A DNA stretch of 64,000 bases from JACVRW01 sp963733885. Lineage in GTDB: Bacteria > Actinomycetota > Thermoleophilia > Solirubrobacterales > Thermoleophilaceae. Position 1 is the stretch's first letter. Each line of letters begins with the position of its first letter. The notes beneath the pieces were generated by a model. That model saw only the letters and a program-made list of their open reading frames with translations, had not been told where the DNA came from and did not search any database. The position numbers and the translations under genes were made by a program. Of this stretch, positions 14,528 through 23,614 are shown one piece after another. The stretch spans positions 248,001-312,000 of the forward strand of contig CAVTES010000008.1 of assembly GCA_963733885.1 (NCBI GenBank), given 5' to 3'.

Positions 14528-16393
14528 TCAGCGCACGATCCTGATGCGGATCGATCGTGGCGTTCCGCTGTTGCCAGCAGCGTCTGTCGGCGTCGCGCGT
14601 AGTACGTAGCGGCCCGGCTTGAGCGCGCGCCCGCGAATCCGGCCGCTGAACCCCAGCTTCGAGGCCCCAGCGGCGAACGGGCGGGTGAAGACGCCCTTGT
14701 CCCTGAGCAGGGTGCAGCGACTCTGGCCGCGGTTGGCGCGCGTCGGCCTGCGACACCGCCCACCCGCCCGGCGGCCGATGCTGATCGAGCGCACGTCGAA
14801 GCGCACGCTTGCCGCCTCGCTGAGCTGCAGCGTCAGCGTCGCGCCCCCGCGCCGGCGCTTTGGCGTTGCGGTCGGCGCGTCAGCGGCGCGGAAGCGCCGC
14901 GGCGAGGCCGAGAAGCGCGACAGCACGGGCGCCGTACGGTCACCGCCACCACCAGAGCCATCATTCCCGTCGGCGGGTGCGTCGGGGATCGTGACCGTGA
15001 CGCTCGACGGCGTGCCCGTGGCCGCGTCGCCAGTGGGAGAGCCGATCGCGAGGGTGTAGATCTCGTCGGATTCGGGTTGGGCGTCGGTGAGCGCGTCGAC
15101 CCTAACGGTCTTCTCGGTCTCGTCGGGGGCGAACCGAATCGTGGTCGACACGGGGGTGAAGTCGCTGCCCGAGGCGGCGCTCACGGGCCTGCTGCTCACC
15201 GTGACGGCGCCGGCGCCGGCGCCGGGCGTCGTGGCGGCCGAGCGCCTGAGCGTCAGCGAGCGGCTCTCGCCCTCGGCCAGCTCGACGGCGCGCTCGGCGA
15301 ACGCAACGCCGGCCTTGGGCCTGGTGGAGATATCCAGCCCGAAGCGGTCGTTGAAGAAGCCGATCGCGCCGCTGCTGTCGTCGTTGACGAACAGGCGCCA
15401 GTCGCCGTTGGGATCGGTCAGATCGAAGGCCGACAGCCGGGTGGAGTAGGGGCCGGGGGGAGCGGGATCGGGCCAGCTGTCGCCGCCCTCGTGGTCGGTC
15501 GGCAGGTAGAAGGGCCTCGGAAAAAGGTCGCAGGAGGCGGTGGCGGGCATATGGAACGCCCCCTCGTCGTCCCAAAACCAGGCATTGAAGACCGCCTCTG
15601 AGGTTCCGCAGGCGTCGGACATCAGCACGACCTTCTCGCCCTGCGGACCAACCAGCAGCAGATCGAGATCGTTTGGGCGCTGGTGCCAGACGCCGGCGAG
15701 GAACACGTTGAGGTCGGTGATCACCCCGTCGGCGCCCGAGACCGTGCGCACGATGGGATAAGGGCGCGCGGGGCCGGTCGTGCCCGCTCCCGGGACCTCC
15801 GCGTCGACGTCGCCGGTCGTCACGGTAAGCGACCAGCCCGCCTCGATGTCGCCCACCTTGTCGAAGGCGAAGTCCGCGACATAGATGCTCCAGGTTCCGT
15901 TCGCCTGAGCGCCGACCAGGTGATCGAGCTTCTGCAGGCGGGGACCGGCCGGCGCCGGGGGCGGCCAGAGCCCCTGGCCCGAGCTGCTTGGCGAGTAGAC
16001 GGACCCGTCGCACGGCCCGTTGAGGGGCATCTCCGGATTGACAACCAGCGCCGTGAAGGTCCACGTCCTGTCCTCGACGGGGGTGAAGCCACAGCGCCTG
16101 TGCATGACCATCGCGGACTCGCCGGTCGGTGGTACGAGCAGGACGCCGACGTCGATCGGACGCTCGTGCCCGAACCCGTTCAGGGTGAGCTCGACCTCCT
16201 TGATCGGCCCGGTCATCCCGCTCACCCCGATCGACGACGGGTATGGCACCCCGGCGCCGACGGTCCCGGAAGCGGGGATCGCAATGGGAGCCGGGTTCGC
16301 AAACATCCTGGTATCCGCGGACGCCGATCCGGTCATGAGCAGCAGCGCCGTGAGCGCAGCAAGCACGGGGACGATGCGGGCGGTCTTGGACAT
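14528..16393 (-). CDS. Exported protein with proprotein-convertase P-like domains and a Calx-beta domain
   Basis: Secreted protein of 621 residues starting MSKTARIVPVLAALTALLLM, a Sec signal peptide ending near ASA. Two P-domain-like beta-sandwich repeats follow (about residues 25-190 and 190-360), each with the pattern DLDLLLVGPQG or DVGVLLVPPTG and a later NGxWxL/IxVxD. Next is a Calx-beta domain (about 370-470, with SGSDFTPVSTTIRFAPDETE and ESDEIYTLAIG). A C-terminal Ig-like domain (LGFSGRIRGRALKPGRY and TPTDAAGNSG) is shared with the propeller protein at 17235-19193. It is probably a cell-surface adhesion or matrix protein. I chose ATG 16393 because the upstream extension has no signal-peptide character. 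Its 5' region is duplicated from that of the propeller gene. Confidence 0.85.
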   Translation of the reverse strand: MSKTARIVPVLAALTALLLMTGSASADTRMFANPAPIAIPASGTVGAGVPYPSSIGVSGMTGPIKEVELTLNGFGHERPIDVGVLLVPPTGESAMVMHRRCGFTPVEDRTWTFTALVVNPEMPLNGPCDGSVYSPSSSGQGLWPPPAPAGPRLQKLDHLVGAQANGTWSIYVADFAFDKVGDIEAGWSLTVTTGDVDAEVPGAGTTGPARPYPIVRTVSGADGVITDLNVFLAGVWHQRPNDLDLLLVGPQGEKVVLMSDACGTSEAVFNAWFWDDEGAFHMPATASCDLFPRPFYLPTDHEGGDSWPDPAPPGPYSTRLSAFDLTDPNGDWRLFVNDDSSGAIGFFNDRFGLDISTRPKAGVAFAERAVELAEGESRSLTLRRSAATTPGAGAGAVTVSSRPVSAASGSDFTPVSTTIRFAPDETEKTVRVDALTDAQPESDEIYTLAIGSPTGDAATGTPSSVTVTIPDAPADGNDGSGGGGDRTAPVLSRFSASPRRFRAADAPTATPKRRRGGATLTLQLSEAASVRFDVRSISIGRRAGGRCRRPTRANRGQSRCTLLRDKGVFTRPFAAGASKLGFSGRIRGRALKPGRYVLRATPTDAAGNSGTPRSIRIRIVR

Positions 16394-16485
16394 AGCACGG
16401 CCAGCATCCCGGCGGCGCGAGCGGCGGGGTATTGGAGCGAGCCCTACTCTTTTGCGAGTGCCGCCGGCGGGTGCTCGCGCGCGGC
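16361..16485 (-). repeat. Duplicated promoter segment, copy 1 (partner at 19162-19281), with LAL 3'-end remnant
   Basis: About 120 bp here match 19162-19281 at roughly 85 percent by eye: the signal-peptide start of the exported gene, the 50-bp spacer containing CCGCCGCTCGC, and the 3' end of a LAL gene. In this copy the last dozen LAL codons survive as REHPPAALAKE and a TAG at 16444-16446. In the other copy they end the intact LAL3 gene as REDLPGALTKE. No more of the LAL gene is visible here. Confidence 0.75.
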
Positions 16486-16493
16486 GGCCCGGG

Positions 16494-17129
16494 CTACGAC
16501 ACATTTGCGCAGATCGCGTAGCCGGTGATCAACCAGTCGGTGCCGAGGCCGGTCTCGTCTTCGTAGGCGTTCACGGTGAGCGACCGGAGATCATTGGACG
16601 GGATCAGGTCGTCCAAGACCACTTGGCCGTTCCCCGCTCCGATCTCGGCTCCGGCGCCGACGACCTTCTTTGTTCCCGGACATGGGACAGTGATCTGCTT
16701 GGGGGAGTTGGGGTTGGCCGGACTGGCGGTCGTCACCAGCTCGAGGCCGGTGAGCCCAGGTGGTCCCCGCAGACCCTGCGGCCCTTGCTCTCCCTCCAGC
16801 CCTTGTTCCCCCTCCAGCCCTCGTTCTCCCTGCGGTCCTCGTTCGCCCGGCTCCCCTCGCCCTCCCTGCGCCCCCGTGGGGCCTGTTGGAAGCTGACCGG
16901 CCGCAAAGTCTCTGCCGCCCAATGACCCGTTGGCGACCTTCACTGAAGTCACCCCGTTGTTGGCGAGATCGGAGCGCTTGACCTGGCCCTTGCCGATGTG
17001 CTTGGACCTGACCTGATTGGTCGACAGCTCACTCGCTGCGTAAGCCGTTCCGCCAAGGGCAATGAAAAGGGCCGCGTAGGCGGCGATCGTCGAGTGACGG
17101 GGCAGCCGGCTACAGAGACTGCTCAGCAT
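16494..17129 (-). CDS. Exported collagen-like (Gly-X-Y) protein
   Basis: Protein of 211 residues. ATG 17129 has GGGAGG about nine bases upstream, which excludes the longer frame. The N-terminus has a signal or anchor segment STIAAYAALFIALGGTAYAA, then a charged stretch with SKHIGKGQVKRSDLANNGVT. About 15 Gly-X-Y triplets rich in Glu, Arg, Gln and Pro run from about residue 85 to 130. A compact C-terminal domain with two Cys (VPCPGTKKVVGAGAEIGAG and YAICANVS) closes the protein. This architecture is common in Thermoleophilia exported proteins; the role is probably a surface fibre. It lies between the two exported proteins with shared promoters. Confidence 0.85.
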   Translation of the reverse strand: MLSSLCSRLPRHSTIAAYAALFIALGGTAYAASELSTNQVRSKHIGKGQVKRSDLANNGVTSVKVANGSLGGRDFAAGQLPTGPTGAQGGRGEPGERGPQGERGLEGEQGLEGEQGPQGLRGPPGLTGLELVTTASPANPNSPKQITVPCPGTKKVVGAGAEIGAGNGQVVLDDLIPSNDLRSLTVNAYEDETGLGTDWLITGYAICANVS

Positions 17130-17234
17130 TTGGATTGCCTCCCTGATCGGGATCTTGGATGCTCTTGCGTCCGGGCTCGCGGCGACGCGACCGCTTCCTC
17201 GAGCGCCCGGCGATCGGGTAGCGAGCGGCATCGG

Positions 17235-19193
17235 CTAGCGGCTCACGATCGTGAAGGTGGCGCGTTTGGCCTTCGAGCGGTTGCCGGCTGGGTCGGTGGC
17301 GGTGATCGTGGCGCGGTAGGCGCCGGGCGCGAGCGCGCGTCTGCCGATGCGGCCGCTGAAGGCAATCGTGCTGCGGCCCGTGGGCAGATTGCGGCGAGTG
17401 AGGGTTCCGGCCCGTGCGTAGCGGGTGCAACGGCGGCGCTGTCGCAGCCTGCGCGTGGGGGCCTTGCAGCGCCTGCCGACCCTGCGGCCGGGGCGGGCGC
17501 GCTCGATCACGATGCGCACGCCGGCCGGCTCCGAGAGCGTGAAGCGCAGGCGCGAGCCGCGCCGGGCCGGGCGGCGGCGCTGGGCGGCGCGGGCGTCGGT
17601 CTGGGTAGCGGCGCGCGCCACCCGGAAGCGCTCCGGCGCGAGCGCGAAGCCCGCCACGGTCGGGCCCAGCGTGTCGGGCGGGGGCGGAGCAAGCGGCGTG
17701 GACGGAGGGAGTGGCGGCGTGGACGGGGACGACGGGGTGGCCCGGTCGAAGACCGACACCGCGTGGGAGAACAAGGAGGTGACGTAGACGCTCTTGCCGT
17801 CCGGACTCGCCGCCACGCCGGCGGCGAAGTCGAGCGCCGTCCCGTCCTCGCAGGCGCCGGTACCGGTCTCCGAGATGCAGGCGGCGCCCGGCTTCTGCGT
17901 CAGCGCACCGGTGTTCGGTTCGCGGTCGAAGATCGCCACCGCGTCGGAGAAGCCAGAGGCGCTGTAGACGCTCTGGCCGTCGGGACTGGCGGCGACACCG
18001 ACGGCCCCGTCGAGCGCCGTGCCGTTCTCGCAGAACCCGCCGCTGCCGTCGTCGGAGATGCAGCCGGCCGTGCCCGGCTTCTGGGTCAGCGCGCCGGTGT
18101 TCGGGTCGCGGTCGAAGATCGCCACCGCGCCGGAGAAACCGGAGGCGCTGTAGACGCTCTGGCCGTCGGGACTGGCGGCGACACCGACGGCCCCGTCGAG
18201 CGCCGTGCCGTCCTGGCAGACGCCACCGGTGCCGTCCTCTGAGACGCAGCCGGCCGCGCCAGGCTTCTGGGTAACCGCCCCGGTCGCCGGGTCGCGGTCG
18301 AAGATCGCCACCGCATCGGAATCTTGGGAGGCGGTGTAGAGGCTCTTGCCGTCCGGGCTCACGGTCACGCCGAAGGGGTTCAGAAGGGCTGTGCCGTTCT
18401 GGCAGAGCCCGCCCGTGCCGTCCTCGGAAACGCAGCCGGCGCTGCCGGGCTTCTGGGACAGCGCGCCGGTCGCCGGGTTGCGGTCGAACACGGCCACCGC
18501 ATGGGAGACGCGGGAGACTGCGTAGACGCTCTTGCCGTCCGGGCTCACGGAGAGGTTGTTGGCGAAGTCGAGTGCGGCGCCGTTCTGGCAGAGGCCGCCC
18601 ATGCCGTCGTCTGAGACGCAGCCGGCCGTTCCGGGCTTCTGGCTCAGCGCGCCGGTCGCCGGGTCGCGGTCGAAGATCGCCGCCGCCCCGGAGTCCTCTG
18701 AGGCGACGTAGACACTCTTGCCGTCCGGGCTCACGGCGGCGCCGCTGGCGCCGTCGAGCGCGGTGCCGTTCTGGCAGAGGCCGCCAGTGCCGTCTTCTGA
18801 GACGCAGGCAGCCGTGCCCCCCTTCTGGGTCAGCGCCCCGGAGACCGGGTCGCGGTCGAAGACCGCCACCGCGTCGGACGACGAGGAGGCGACGTAGAGG
18901 CTCTTGCCGTCGGGGCTGGCGACGACGCCGAAGGCGGCCTGGAGCGCCCGGCCGTTCTGGCAGGCGCCGCCGGTGCCGGTCTCCGAGACGCAGCCGGCCG
19001 TTCCGGGCTTCTGGGACAGCTCGCCAAGCGCCCACGCAACCCCGGCCGGCAACAACAGGAACGCCCCAATGGCGATCAGCGCGGCTCGGGTGCGCCGATG
19101 CAATGGCCCTCGCGCAGTTGCTCGGCGCAGCCACACCGCGACGCTCGCCCGGCGATGCCCGAGCACGGGGACGATGGCGGCGGTCTTGGACAT
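17235..19193 (-). CDS. Exported seven-bladed beta-propeller protein with disulphide in each blade
   Basis: Protein of 652 residues with seven tandem repeats of about 62 residues (about residues 58-490). Each has the pattern QKPGxAGC(V/I)S.DGTGG.C.(N/D)G, then VSPDGKSVYVAS, then AVAIFDRDP.TGAL. Two cysteines ten residues apart recur in every blade, so each blade probably carries a disulphide. The C-terminal Ig-like domain (TIAFSGRIGRRALAPGAY) matches the protein at 14528-16393. The start at 19193 gives MSKTAAIVPVL, shared with that gene. A TTG at 19103, preceded by GAGGG, would give a neater signal peptide (RTRAALIAIGAFLLLPAG), so the start is uncertain. The fold resembles 6-phosphogluconolactonase/YVTN surface proteins, and no enzyme activity is implied. 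Confidence 0.85.
   Translation of the reverse strand: MSKTAAIVPVLGHRRASVAVWLRRATARGPLHRRTRAALIAIGAFLLLPAGVAWALGELSQKPGTAGCVSETGTGGACQNGRALQAAFGVVASPDGKSLYVASSSSDAVAVFDRDPVSGALTQKGGTAACVSEDGTGGLCQNGTALDGASGAAVSPDGKSVYVASEDSGAAAIFDRDPATGALSQKPGTAGCVSDDGMGGLCQNGAALDFANNLSVSPDGKSVYAVSRVSHAVAVFDRNPATGALSQKPGSAGCVSEDGTGGLCQNGTALLNPFGVTVSPDGKSLYTASQDSDAVAIFDRDPATGAVTQKPGAAGCVSEDGTGGVCQDGTALDGAVGVAASPDGQSVYSASGFSGAVAIFDRDPNTGALTQKPGTAGCISDDGSGGFCENGTALDGAVGVAASPDGQSVYSASGFSDAVAIFDREPNTGALTQKPGAACISETGTGACEDGTALDFAAGVAASPDGKSVYVTSLFSHAVSVFDRATPSSPSTPPLPPSTPLAPPPPDTLGPTVAGFALAPERFRVARAATQTDARAAQRRRPARRGSRLRFTLSEPAGVRIVIERARPGRRVGRRCKAPTRRLRQRRRCTRYARAGTLTRRNLPTGRSTIAFSGRIGRRALAPGAYRATITATDPAGNRSKAKRATFTIVSR
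17745..19022 (-). repeat. Seven 186-bp tandem repeats encoding propeller blades
   Basis: The blades form a DNA-level tandem repeat with a 186-bp period. The fifth and sixth units share a stretch around 17965-18020 and 18150-18205 that is almost base-identical (both encode VGVAASPDGQSVYSASGFS), indicating a recent blade duplication. This is protein-coding repetition, not a CRISPR array. Confidence 0.85.
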
Positions 19194-19281
19194 GGCACCG
19201 CCAGCATCCCGGCGTCGCGAGCGGCGGGGTATGGGGAGGGGCCCCTACTCTTTTGTGAGAGCGCCCGGCAGGTCCTCGCGC
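19162..19281 (-). repeat. Duplicated promoter segment, copy 2 (partner at 16361-16485)
   Basis: Contains the 3' end and stop of LAL3, the 51-bp intergenic spacer and the first codons of the propeller gene. See the partner copy. This copy is contiguous with an intact LAL gene and so is probably the ancestral arrangement. Confidence 0.75.
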
Positions 19282-22064
19282 CCGCCGACCCCGAGCTTGC
19301 GGTAGGCAGCGGTGAGATGCTTCTCGACGGTCTTGTGGCTCACGTAGAGCGCCTGCGCGATCGCGCGATTCGAGCGTCCTTCGGCGGCCATCACCGCGAC
19401 CCGCCGCTCGTTCGTCGTGAGGGCGTCGGCCCCGCTGACCTGCGGCCGACGGGGCCGCCCGCCGGCGATCAGCAGCTCCGTCCTGGCGCGCTCGGCCAGC
19501 GGCGGGGCGGCGCAACGGATCGCGAGATCACGCGCCTTCCGGAGAGGCTCGCGGGCCTCGACGACGCGGCGGCGGTGCCGGAGCCCGACACCGAGGTCGG
19601 CGAGCGCGCGGGCATGCTCGAGCCGCGCCGGCGAGGTGGCCAGCGTGTCCACCGCCTCACGGAGAGCGTCGAGCTCGTCGCCAACCACGCCCAGGGTACG
19701 GAGCGCGATCCCGATCGCGCGGGCGGCGCCGAACCGGCGGGCGAGCTCGAGCTCCTCCCGCGTGAGCGCGAGTGCGGCATCCGGCCGGTCGAGGGTGGCA
19801 TAGGCGATGGCGGCCTGCGAGCGCCAGTCCACGGCGGCGGGGTTCGGCTCGCGCATCGCCTCCTGGCGCCGCCCGACCTCGAGCAGGTCGGCGAGCGCGG
19901 CGCCCGCGTTGCCCTCCGCGAGGCGCAGCCGGGCGCGGGCGTTCAGGACCAGCGTGCCGGTGTAGGCGTCGCCGATTGGGTCTGGCGGTCCGTGTGCGTC
20001 AGCGGCTTCGAGCGCCGCCTCGGCGGCCTCGAACTCGCCGCGCTCGGCGAGCGCCTGCACCAGCGCCGCGGTCGCCCCGAGCACACTCAACCGGCCGGCG
20101 TGCCCATAGGCGCTCAGCGCGGCCTCGGCGTCGGCCACGGCGTCGCGCAGCGCTCCGGCGCGGAAGTGGGCGTCGGAGCGGAACGCGAGCAGCGGCCCGA
20201 CGCGGTAGTTGGCCTGCTGCCTGCGGGCGTCGTCGACCGTCGCCGAGAGGATCCGGTCTGCTTCCTCGAGGCGGTCGGCCACTGTCAGGCAACGCGTCGC
20301 GAACCCGACCACGACGGCCAGGATCGGGTCGGCCCGCAGCGCCTTGATCGCCCGCTCCGCCAGTTCCGCAGCGCGATCCGCCGATTCGCCGGCCATCGTC
20401 ACCTCGGTGGCGGCGACCGTGAGCTCCATCGCCCCGTCGAGCTCGCCGGCCTCGACGCGCTCGCGCAGCCGAGCGGCGCGTTCGAAGGTGGCGCGACGAG
20501 AGCTCAGGGCGAAGCGGCCCATGTTGACCATGTGAGCCTCGATATGCAGGGCCAGTGCGGGGTCCGCGTCGGGGCTGGCGGCGAGCGCGCGCTCAACGAT
20601 CTCAACGGCTTGCGACGGGTCGTTCATTCCGACCATCGCCGCGAGCGTCCGTGCAGCGTAGAGCCGCGCCACGGTGTCCTTCGTCGTCTCGACGCCGCGC
20701 CGCAGGTGCTCTATCGCCGGCTCCCGGTCGAGCGTGAGCGACTCCGCGAGCCCGAGCTCGAGCAACACGGCCGGCCGGCTGTCGGGGGACGGCGGCTCCT
20801 CGAGCGCGCGGCGCAGGTAGGTGACCGACGCGTCGGGCGCGCCGCGCGGCACCGCCTCGCGGGCGGCGTCGCGGAGCCTGTCGCAGACCCACTCGGAGCC
20901 GCGCGGCTCGGTCGCGAGCAAGTGCGCGGCCACCCGCTCCGGGGGCGCGTCCTCCGCGGCCAGCATGCGCGCCGCCCGCTCATGGCCGTCCGAGCGCACG
21001 GCCGCCGACAGCTGCTCGTGAACCGCGCTGCGGATGATCGGGTGCACGAACTGAAGCGCGCGGCTGGCGGCCAGGATCCGGCCGGCGCGCAGCGCGTCGG
21101 CCGCCTCGGCGGCCTCGCGGTCGTCGAGCTCCGCGATCGCTGCCGCGTGCCGAACGAGCGCGCCGTCGCCCACGACCGCCGCCGCGCCGGCGAGCTGCTG
21201 GGCCGGTTGGGGGAAGCGGGCGAGCCGCGACCGGACCGACGCGACGACGCCGCCTGGCGCGGCCGCTAGCACATCGGCGGCGCGACCGAGGCTGGCCTCG
21301 CGCAGCGCGCCCGCGAGCTCGCGCAAGAAAAACGGGTTCCCACCGGTCAGCGCATGGCAGCTGCGGCAGAGGGGCGTCAGGGCCTCGGGCACGGCGGTGC
21401 GCACGAGCTCCGCCGACGCGTCGTCGCTGAGCGCCGGGGGGCGCAGCAGCGCAGGCGCGCCGCCCTTGGCCAGCATCTCGGCGACCGCGGCGCCACCAGG
21501 CTCGCCGAGCGGCCGCGCCGCAACAACGAGCAGGACAGGCACCTGGCTCAGGCGGTTCCCGAGATAGGCCAGGAACCGCAGCGACGCGCCGTCGGCCCAG
21601 TGCGCATCGTCGACCAGCAGCGCCAGCGGCTGGCGGCGGGCGAGGTTGGCCGTGAGGCGGAAGAGACCGTGCAGGACGGCGAACGCGCCCTCCGGTCCGA
21701 GCGGCAGATGGGCGGGCTCCGCTAGTTGCACGTCCAGCAGCGCCGCCGCATAGCGCGCCGCGCCCTCGAAGACCGCCGTGCCGTCGCCGTCGTGAACGGC
21801 CGGTTCGAGCAGCTGTCGCACGACACCGTAGCCGAACGCCCGCTCGAGCTCCGTGCCACGGGCGCGCAGCGGCTTCAGCCCGACCTCGCGAGCGCGAGCG
21901 CCGGCCACATCCACGAGCGCAGTCTTGCCGATCCCCGCCGGACCCTCCACGACCACCACGCGCCCCTCACCGGCGGCCACCGTCTCGACACCCGCGCGGA
22001 TCGCACCAAGCTCCCCACCCCGCTCGAGGAGCTCACCCAGCTCGCCGTGCGCCATCGTGCTCAT
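19245..22064 (-). CDS. LAL-type LuxR regulator with AAA ATPase domain (LAL3)
   Basis: Regulator of 939 residues from a different LAL branch than LAL1 and LAL2. Walker A GPAGIGKT is at residues 41-48, Walker B LALLVDDAHWAD at about 155-160, and a GGNPFFLRELAGAL sensor-like motif lies near 250. The middle is a helical repeat region. The C-terminal LuxR helix-turn-helix has LTTNERRVAVMAAEGRSN and KTVEKHLTAAYRKLGVGG. The stop is only 51 bp before the propeller gene on the same strand, and the exported-protein genes follow, so it may be co-transcribed with them and regulate them. ATG 22055 is an alternative start. Confidence 0.92.
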   Translation of the reverse strand: MSTMAHGELGELLERGGELGAIRAGVETVAAGEGRVVVVEGPAGIGKTALVDVAGARAREVGLKPLRARGTELERAFGYGVVRQLLEPAVHDGDGTAVFEGAARYAAALLDVQLAEPAHLPLGPEGAFAVLHGLFRLTANLARRQPLALLVDDAHWADGASLRFLAYLGNRLSQVPVLLVVAARPLGEPGGAAVAEMLAKGGAPALLRPPALSDDASAELVRTAVPEALTPLCRSCHALTGGNPFFLRELAGALREASLGRAADVLAAAPGGVVASVRSRLARFPQPAQQLAGAAAVVGDGALVRHAAAIAELDDREAAEAADALRAGRILAASRALQFVHPIIRSAVHEQLSAAVRSDGHERAARMLAAEDAPPERVAAHLLATEPRGSEWVCDRLRDAAREAVPRGAPDASVTYLRRALEEPPSPDSRPAVLLELGLAESLTLDREPAIEHLRRGVETTKDTVARLYAARTLAAMVGMNDPSQAVEIVERALAASPDADPALALHIEAHMVNMGRFALSSRRATFERAARLRERVEAGELDGAMELTVAATEVTMAGESADRAAELAERAIKALRADPILAVVVGFATRCLTVADRLEEADRILSATVDDARRQQANYRVGPLLAFRSDAHFRAGALRDAVADAEAALSAYGHAGRLSVLGATAALVQALAERGEFEAAEAALEAADAHGPPDPIGDAYTGTLVLNARARLRLAEGNAGAALADLLEVGRRQEAMREPNPAAVDWRSQAAIAYATLDRPDAALALTREELELARRFGAARAIGIALRTLGVVGDELDALREAVDTLATSPARLEHARALADLGVGLRHRRRVVEAREPLRKARDLAIRCAAPPLAERARTELLIAGGRPRRPQVSGADALTTNERRVAVMAAEGRSNRAIAQALYVSHKTVEKHLTAAYRKLGVGGREDLPGALTKE

Positions 22065-22504
22065 ACCTGCGACCAGCTTCCGGCCGACTCTACCGCGGCC
22101 CCTGACGATTGAGGGGAGAGCGAGATCTCGCGCGAGCCATACAGAGCGATGCAGACCAAGAGAGTGCCGCTAGCCATGCAAGCGATAGCGCCCCGACCGC
22201 TCTCGCATACATGGGGTAGGGGCACTATGCGTAGCGCTAGCCCGCGGCGCCACGACAGCGCTCCCTTAGTCGCGACAGGCGGGAGCTCGGAGGGCTCGAC
22301 CGATGCGCCCTTGTGCTACGCCCTGGGCTGCCGAGTCTCATCCCGCTTTCGCAGACGCTCGTGCCGTCATCGGCGATCTGGCGCTGCTCCTCCTCGCCCA
22401 GCTGCGAGCGGCGCGGCGGTCGGAGATCCTCTGATAGCGGTGCGGCGGTGTCCCGTCGAGCGGATGCGACGCACGCTTCGCATTCGTATGCCAGGTGTCG
22501 CGCG
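22065..22504. other. Intergenic region upstream of LAL3
   Basis: This 440-bp stretch holds the LAL3 promoter region and the downstream end of the hydrolase at 22505. I see AGAGTGCCGC at 22161-22170 (repeated near 23.7 kb) and a CCCCTAC/GTAGGGG-type element near 22212. The only candidate gene is the 43-codon frame listed separately. Confidence 0.4.
22303..22434 (+). CDS. Possible small protein (43 aa)
   Basis: ATG 22303 is preceded by CGGAGGG eight to nine bases upstream and opens a 43-codon frame. Its second half, AFADARAVIGDLALLLLAQL followed by RAARRSEIL, looks like an amphipathic helix. The N-terminal half is less protein-like. It could be a genuine small gene or a remnant C-terminus. No family recognised. 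Confidence 0.25.
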   Translation: MRPCATPWAAESHPAFADARAVIGDLALLLLAQLRAARRSEIL

Positions 22505-23614
22505 TCAGGTGAACCAACGCGGCTGCGCGCCGCGCACGGCGGCGATGGCGGCCCGTACGCGGTCGTCGGCCGCTGCCCGGGCGGCGAGCACGGTGGCGTC
22601 GCCGTGCGATGGGTCGGCAATCCCTGCGCTCTCACCCGCGAGGCCCTCGAGGACGCCGAGTAGGCAGAACGGGTTGTAGATGGGGCTGTAGCCCCCTTCA
22701 GTGCTGACCACGAGTCGTCCACCGGTGAGCTCGTCAGCGAGGTGCGCGACGCGCTCGGCGAGCGCCCGGAAGCCCGCCGCGGATACCAGCATCCGGCCGG
22801 TCGGGTCGAAGACCGATGCGTCCTGGCCGGCCGCGACCATGATCAGCTCGGGCGTGAAACCACGCACGACCGGCACGACGATCTCGTCGAACGCGAGGCG
22901 GTAGCCGGCGTCCGTGGTCGCGGGCGGCAGCGGCACGTTGACCGTGCTTCCGTCCGCGCCGGATCCTCCGGTCGCGCGGAGCGCTCCTGCATGGGCGGGG
23001 TACCAGTCCTGTTGGTGCAGCGAGATCGCGAGGACCTCCTCGCGGTCCCAGAAGATACGCTCGGCGCCGTTTGCGACGTGCACGTCCCAGTCGATGATCG
23101 CCACGCGCTCAACGCCACGGGCGCGGGCATGCTCCACTCCGCACGCCACATTGTTCAAGTAGGTCGACGCGATGGCCCGATCGGGCTCGGCATGGTGTCC
23201 GGCTGGACGAGCGTGCACGAGCGCCCTGCGGATGCGGCCGTCGAGGACCGCGTCGACGGCGGCCAGCACCCCGCCGACGGTCAGCCGTGCCGCCTCCCAG
23301 GTGGCTCGAGTTACCGGTGCGTGCTCGCCATCCCACGGACCGCCGGCGCTGGCTGCGCGCAGACGGTCGAGATACTCCGCCGTATGAACCGCGAGCAGCG
23401 CCTCGTAGGGCGCTGGAGCGGGCGAGATGCGCGTGAGCACGCTGCCCAGCGTGCTGCGCTCGACCAAGTCGTGCGCCTGGGCGGTGAGCGCAGCCTGGGC
23501 CACGTTCGCGCTACCCAACGTGAAGCCCCGGCCCGCGACCTGCACCGTCGCAGGCGGCGGATCGTGGGCGAGGACACGCGGCGAGTACACGTAACCCAGC
23601 ACGACCCCCACCAT
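22505..23614 (-). CDS. Class II histone deacetylase-like / acetylpolyamine amidohydrolase-like hydrolase
   Basis: Protein of 369 residues with the arginase/deacetylase fold. Motifs visible in order are the double-His ARPAGHHAEPDRA, the zinc-ligand segment IIDWDVHVANGAE (Asp and His ligands, with the usual HHGNG changed to HVANG), SLHQQDWYPAHAG, the third ligand in AGQDASVFDPTGRM, and the C-terminal EGGYSPIY tyrosine motif. Bacterial members deacetylate polyamines, acetoin or protein lysines; the substrate here is unknown. ATG 23614 gives MVGVVLGYVYSPRVLAHDPP, the standard N-terminus for this group. The upstream extension has no homology-like pattern. It is transcribed alone. Confidence 0.9.
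   Translation of the reverse strand: MVGVVLGYVYSPRVLAHDPPPATVQVAGRGFTLGSANVAQAALTAQAHDLVERSTLGSVLTRISPAPAPYEALLAVHTAEYLDRLRAASAGGPWDGEHAPVTRATWEAARLTVGGVLAAVDAVLDGRIRRALVHARPAGHHAEPDRAIASTYLNNVACGVEHARARGVERVAIIDWDVHVANGAERIFWDREEVLAISLHQQDWYPAHAGALRATGGSGADGSTVNVPLPPATTDAGYRLAFDEIVVPVVRGFTPELIMVAAGQDASVFDPTGRMLVSAAGFRALAERVAHLADELTGGRLVVSTEGGYSPIYNPFCLLGVLEGLAGESAGIADPSHGDATVLAARAAADDRVRAAIAAVRGAQPRWFT

Noticed and set aside
17745..19022. Possible CRISPR array or minisatellite
   Set aside because: The repeat unit is 186 bp, in frame, and encodes propeller blades; there are no short repeats with unique spacers.
17110..19515. 801-codon minus-strand frame overlapping the propeller gene
   Set aside because: It is an out-of-frame reading of the 186-bp repeats, giving an Arg-rich repetitive translation.
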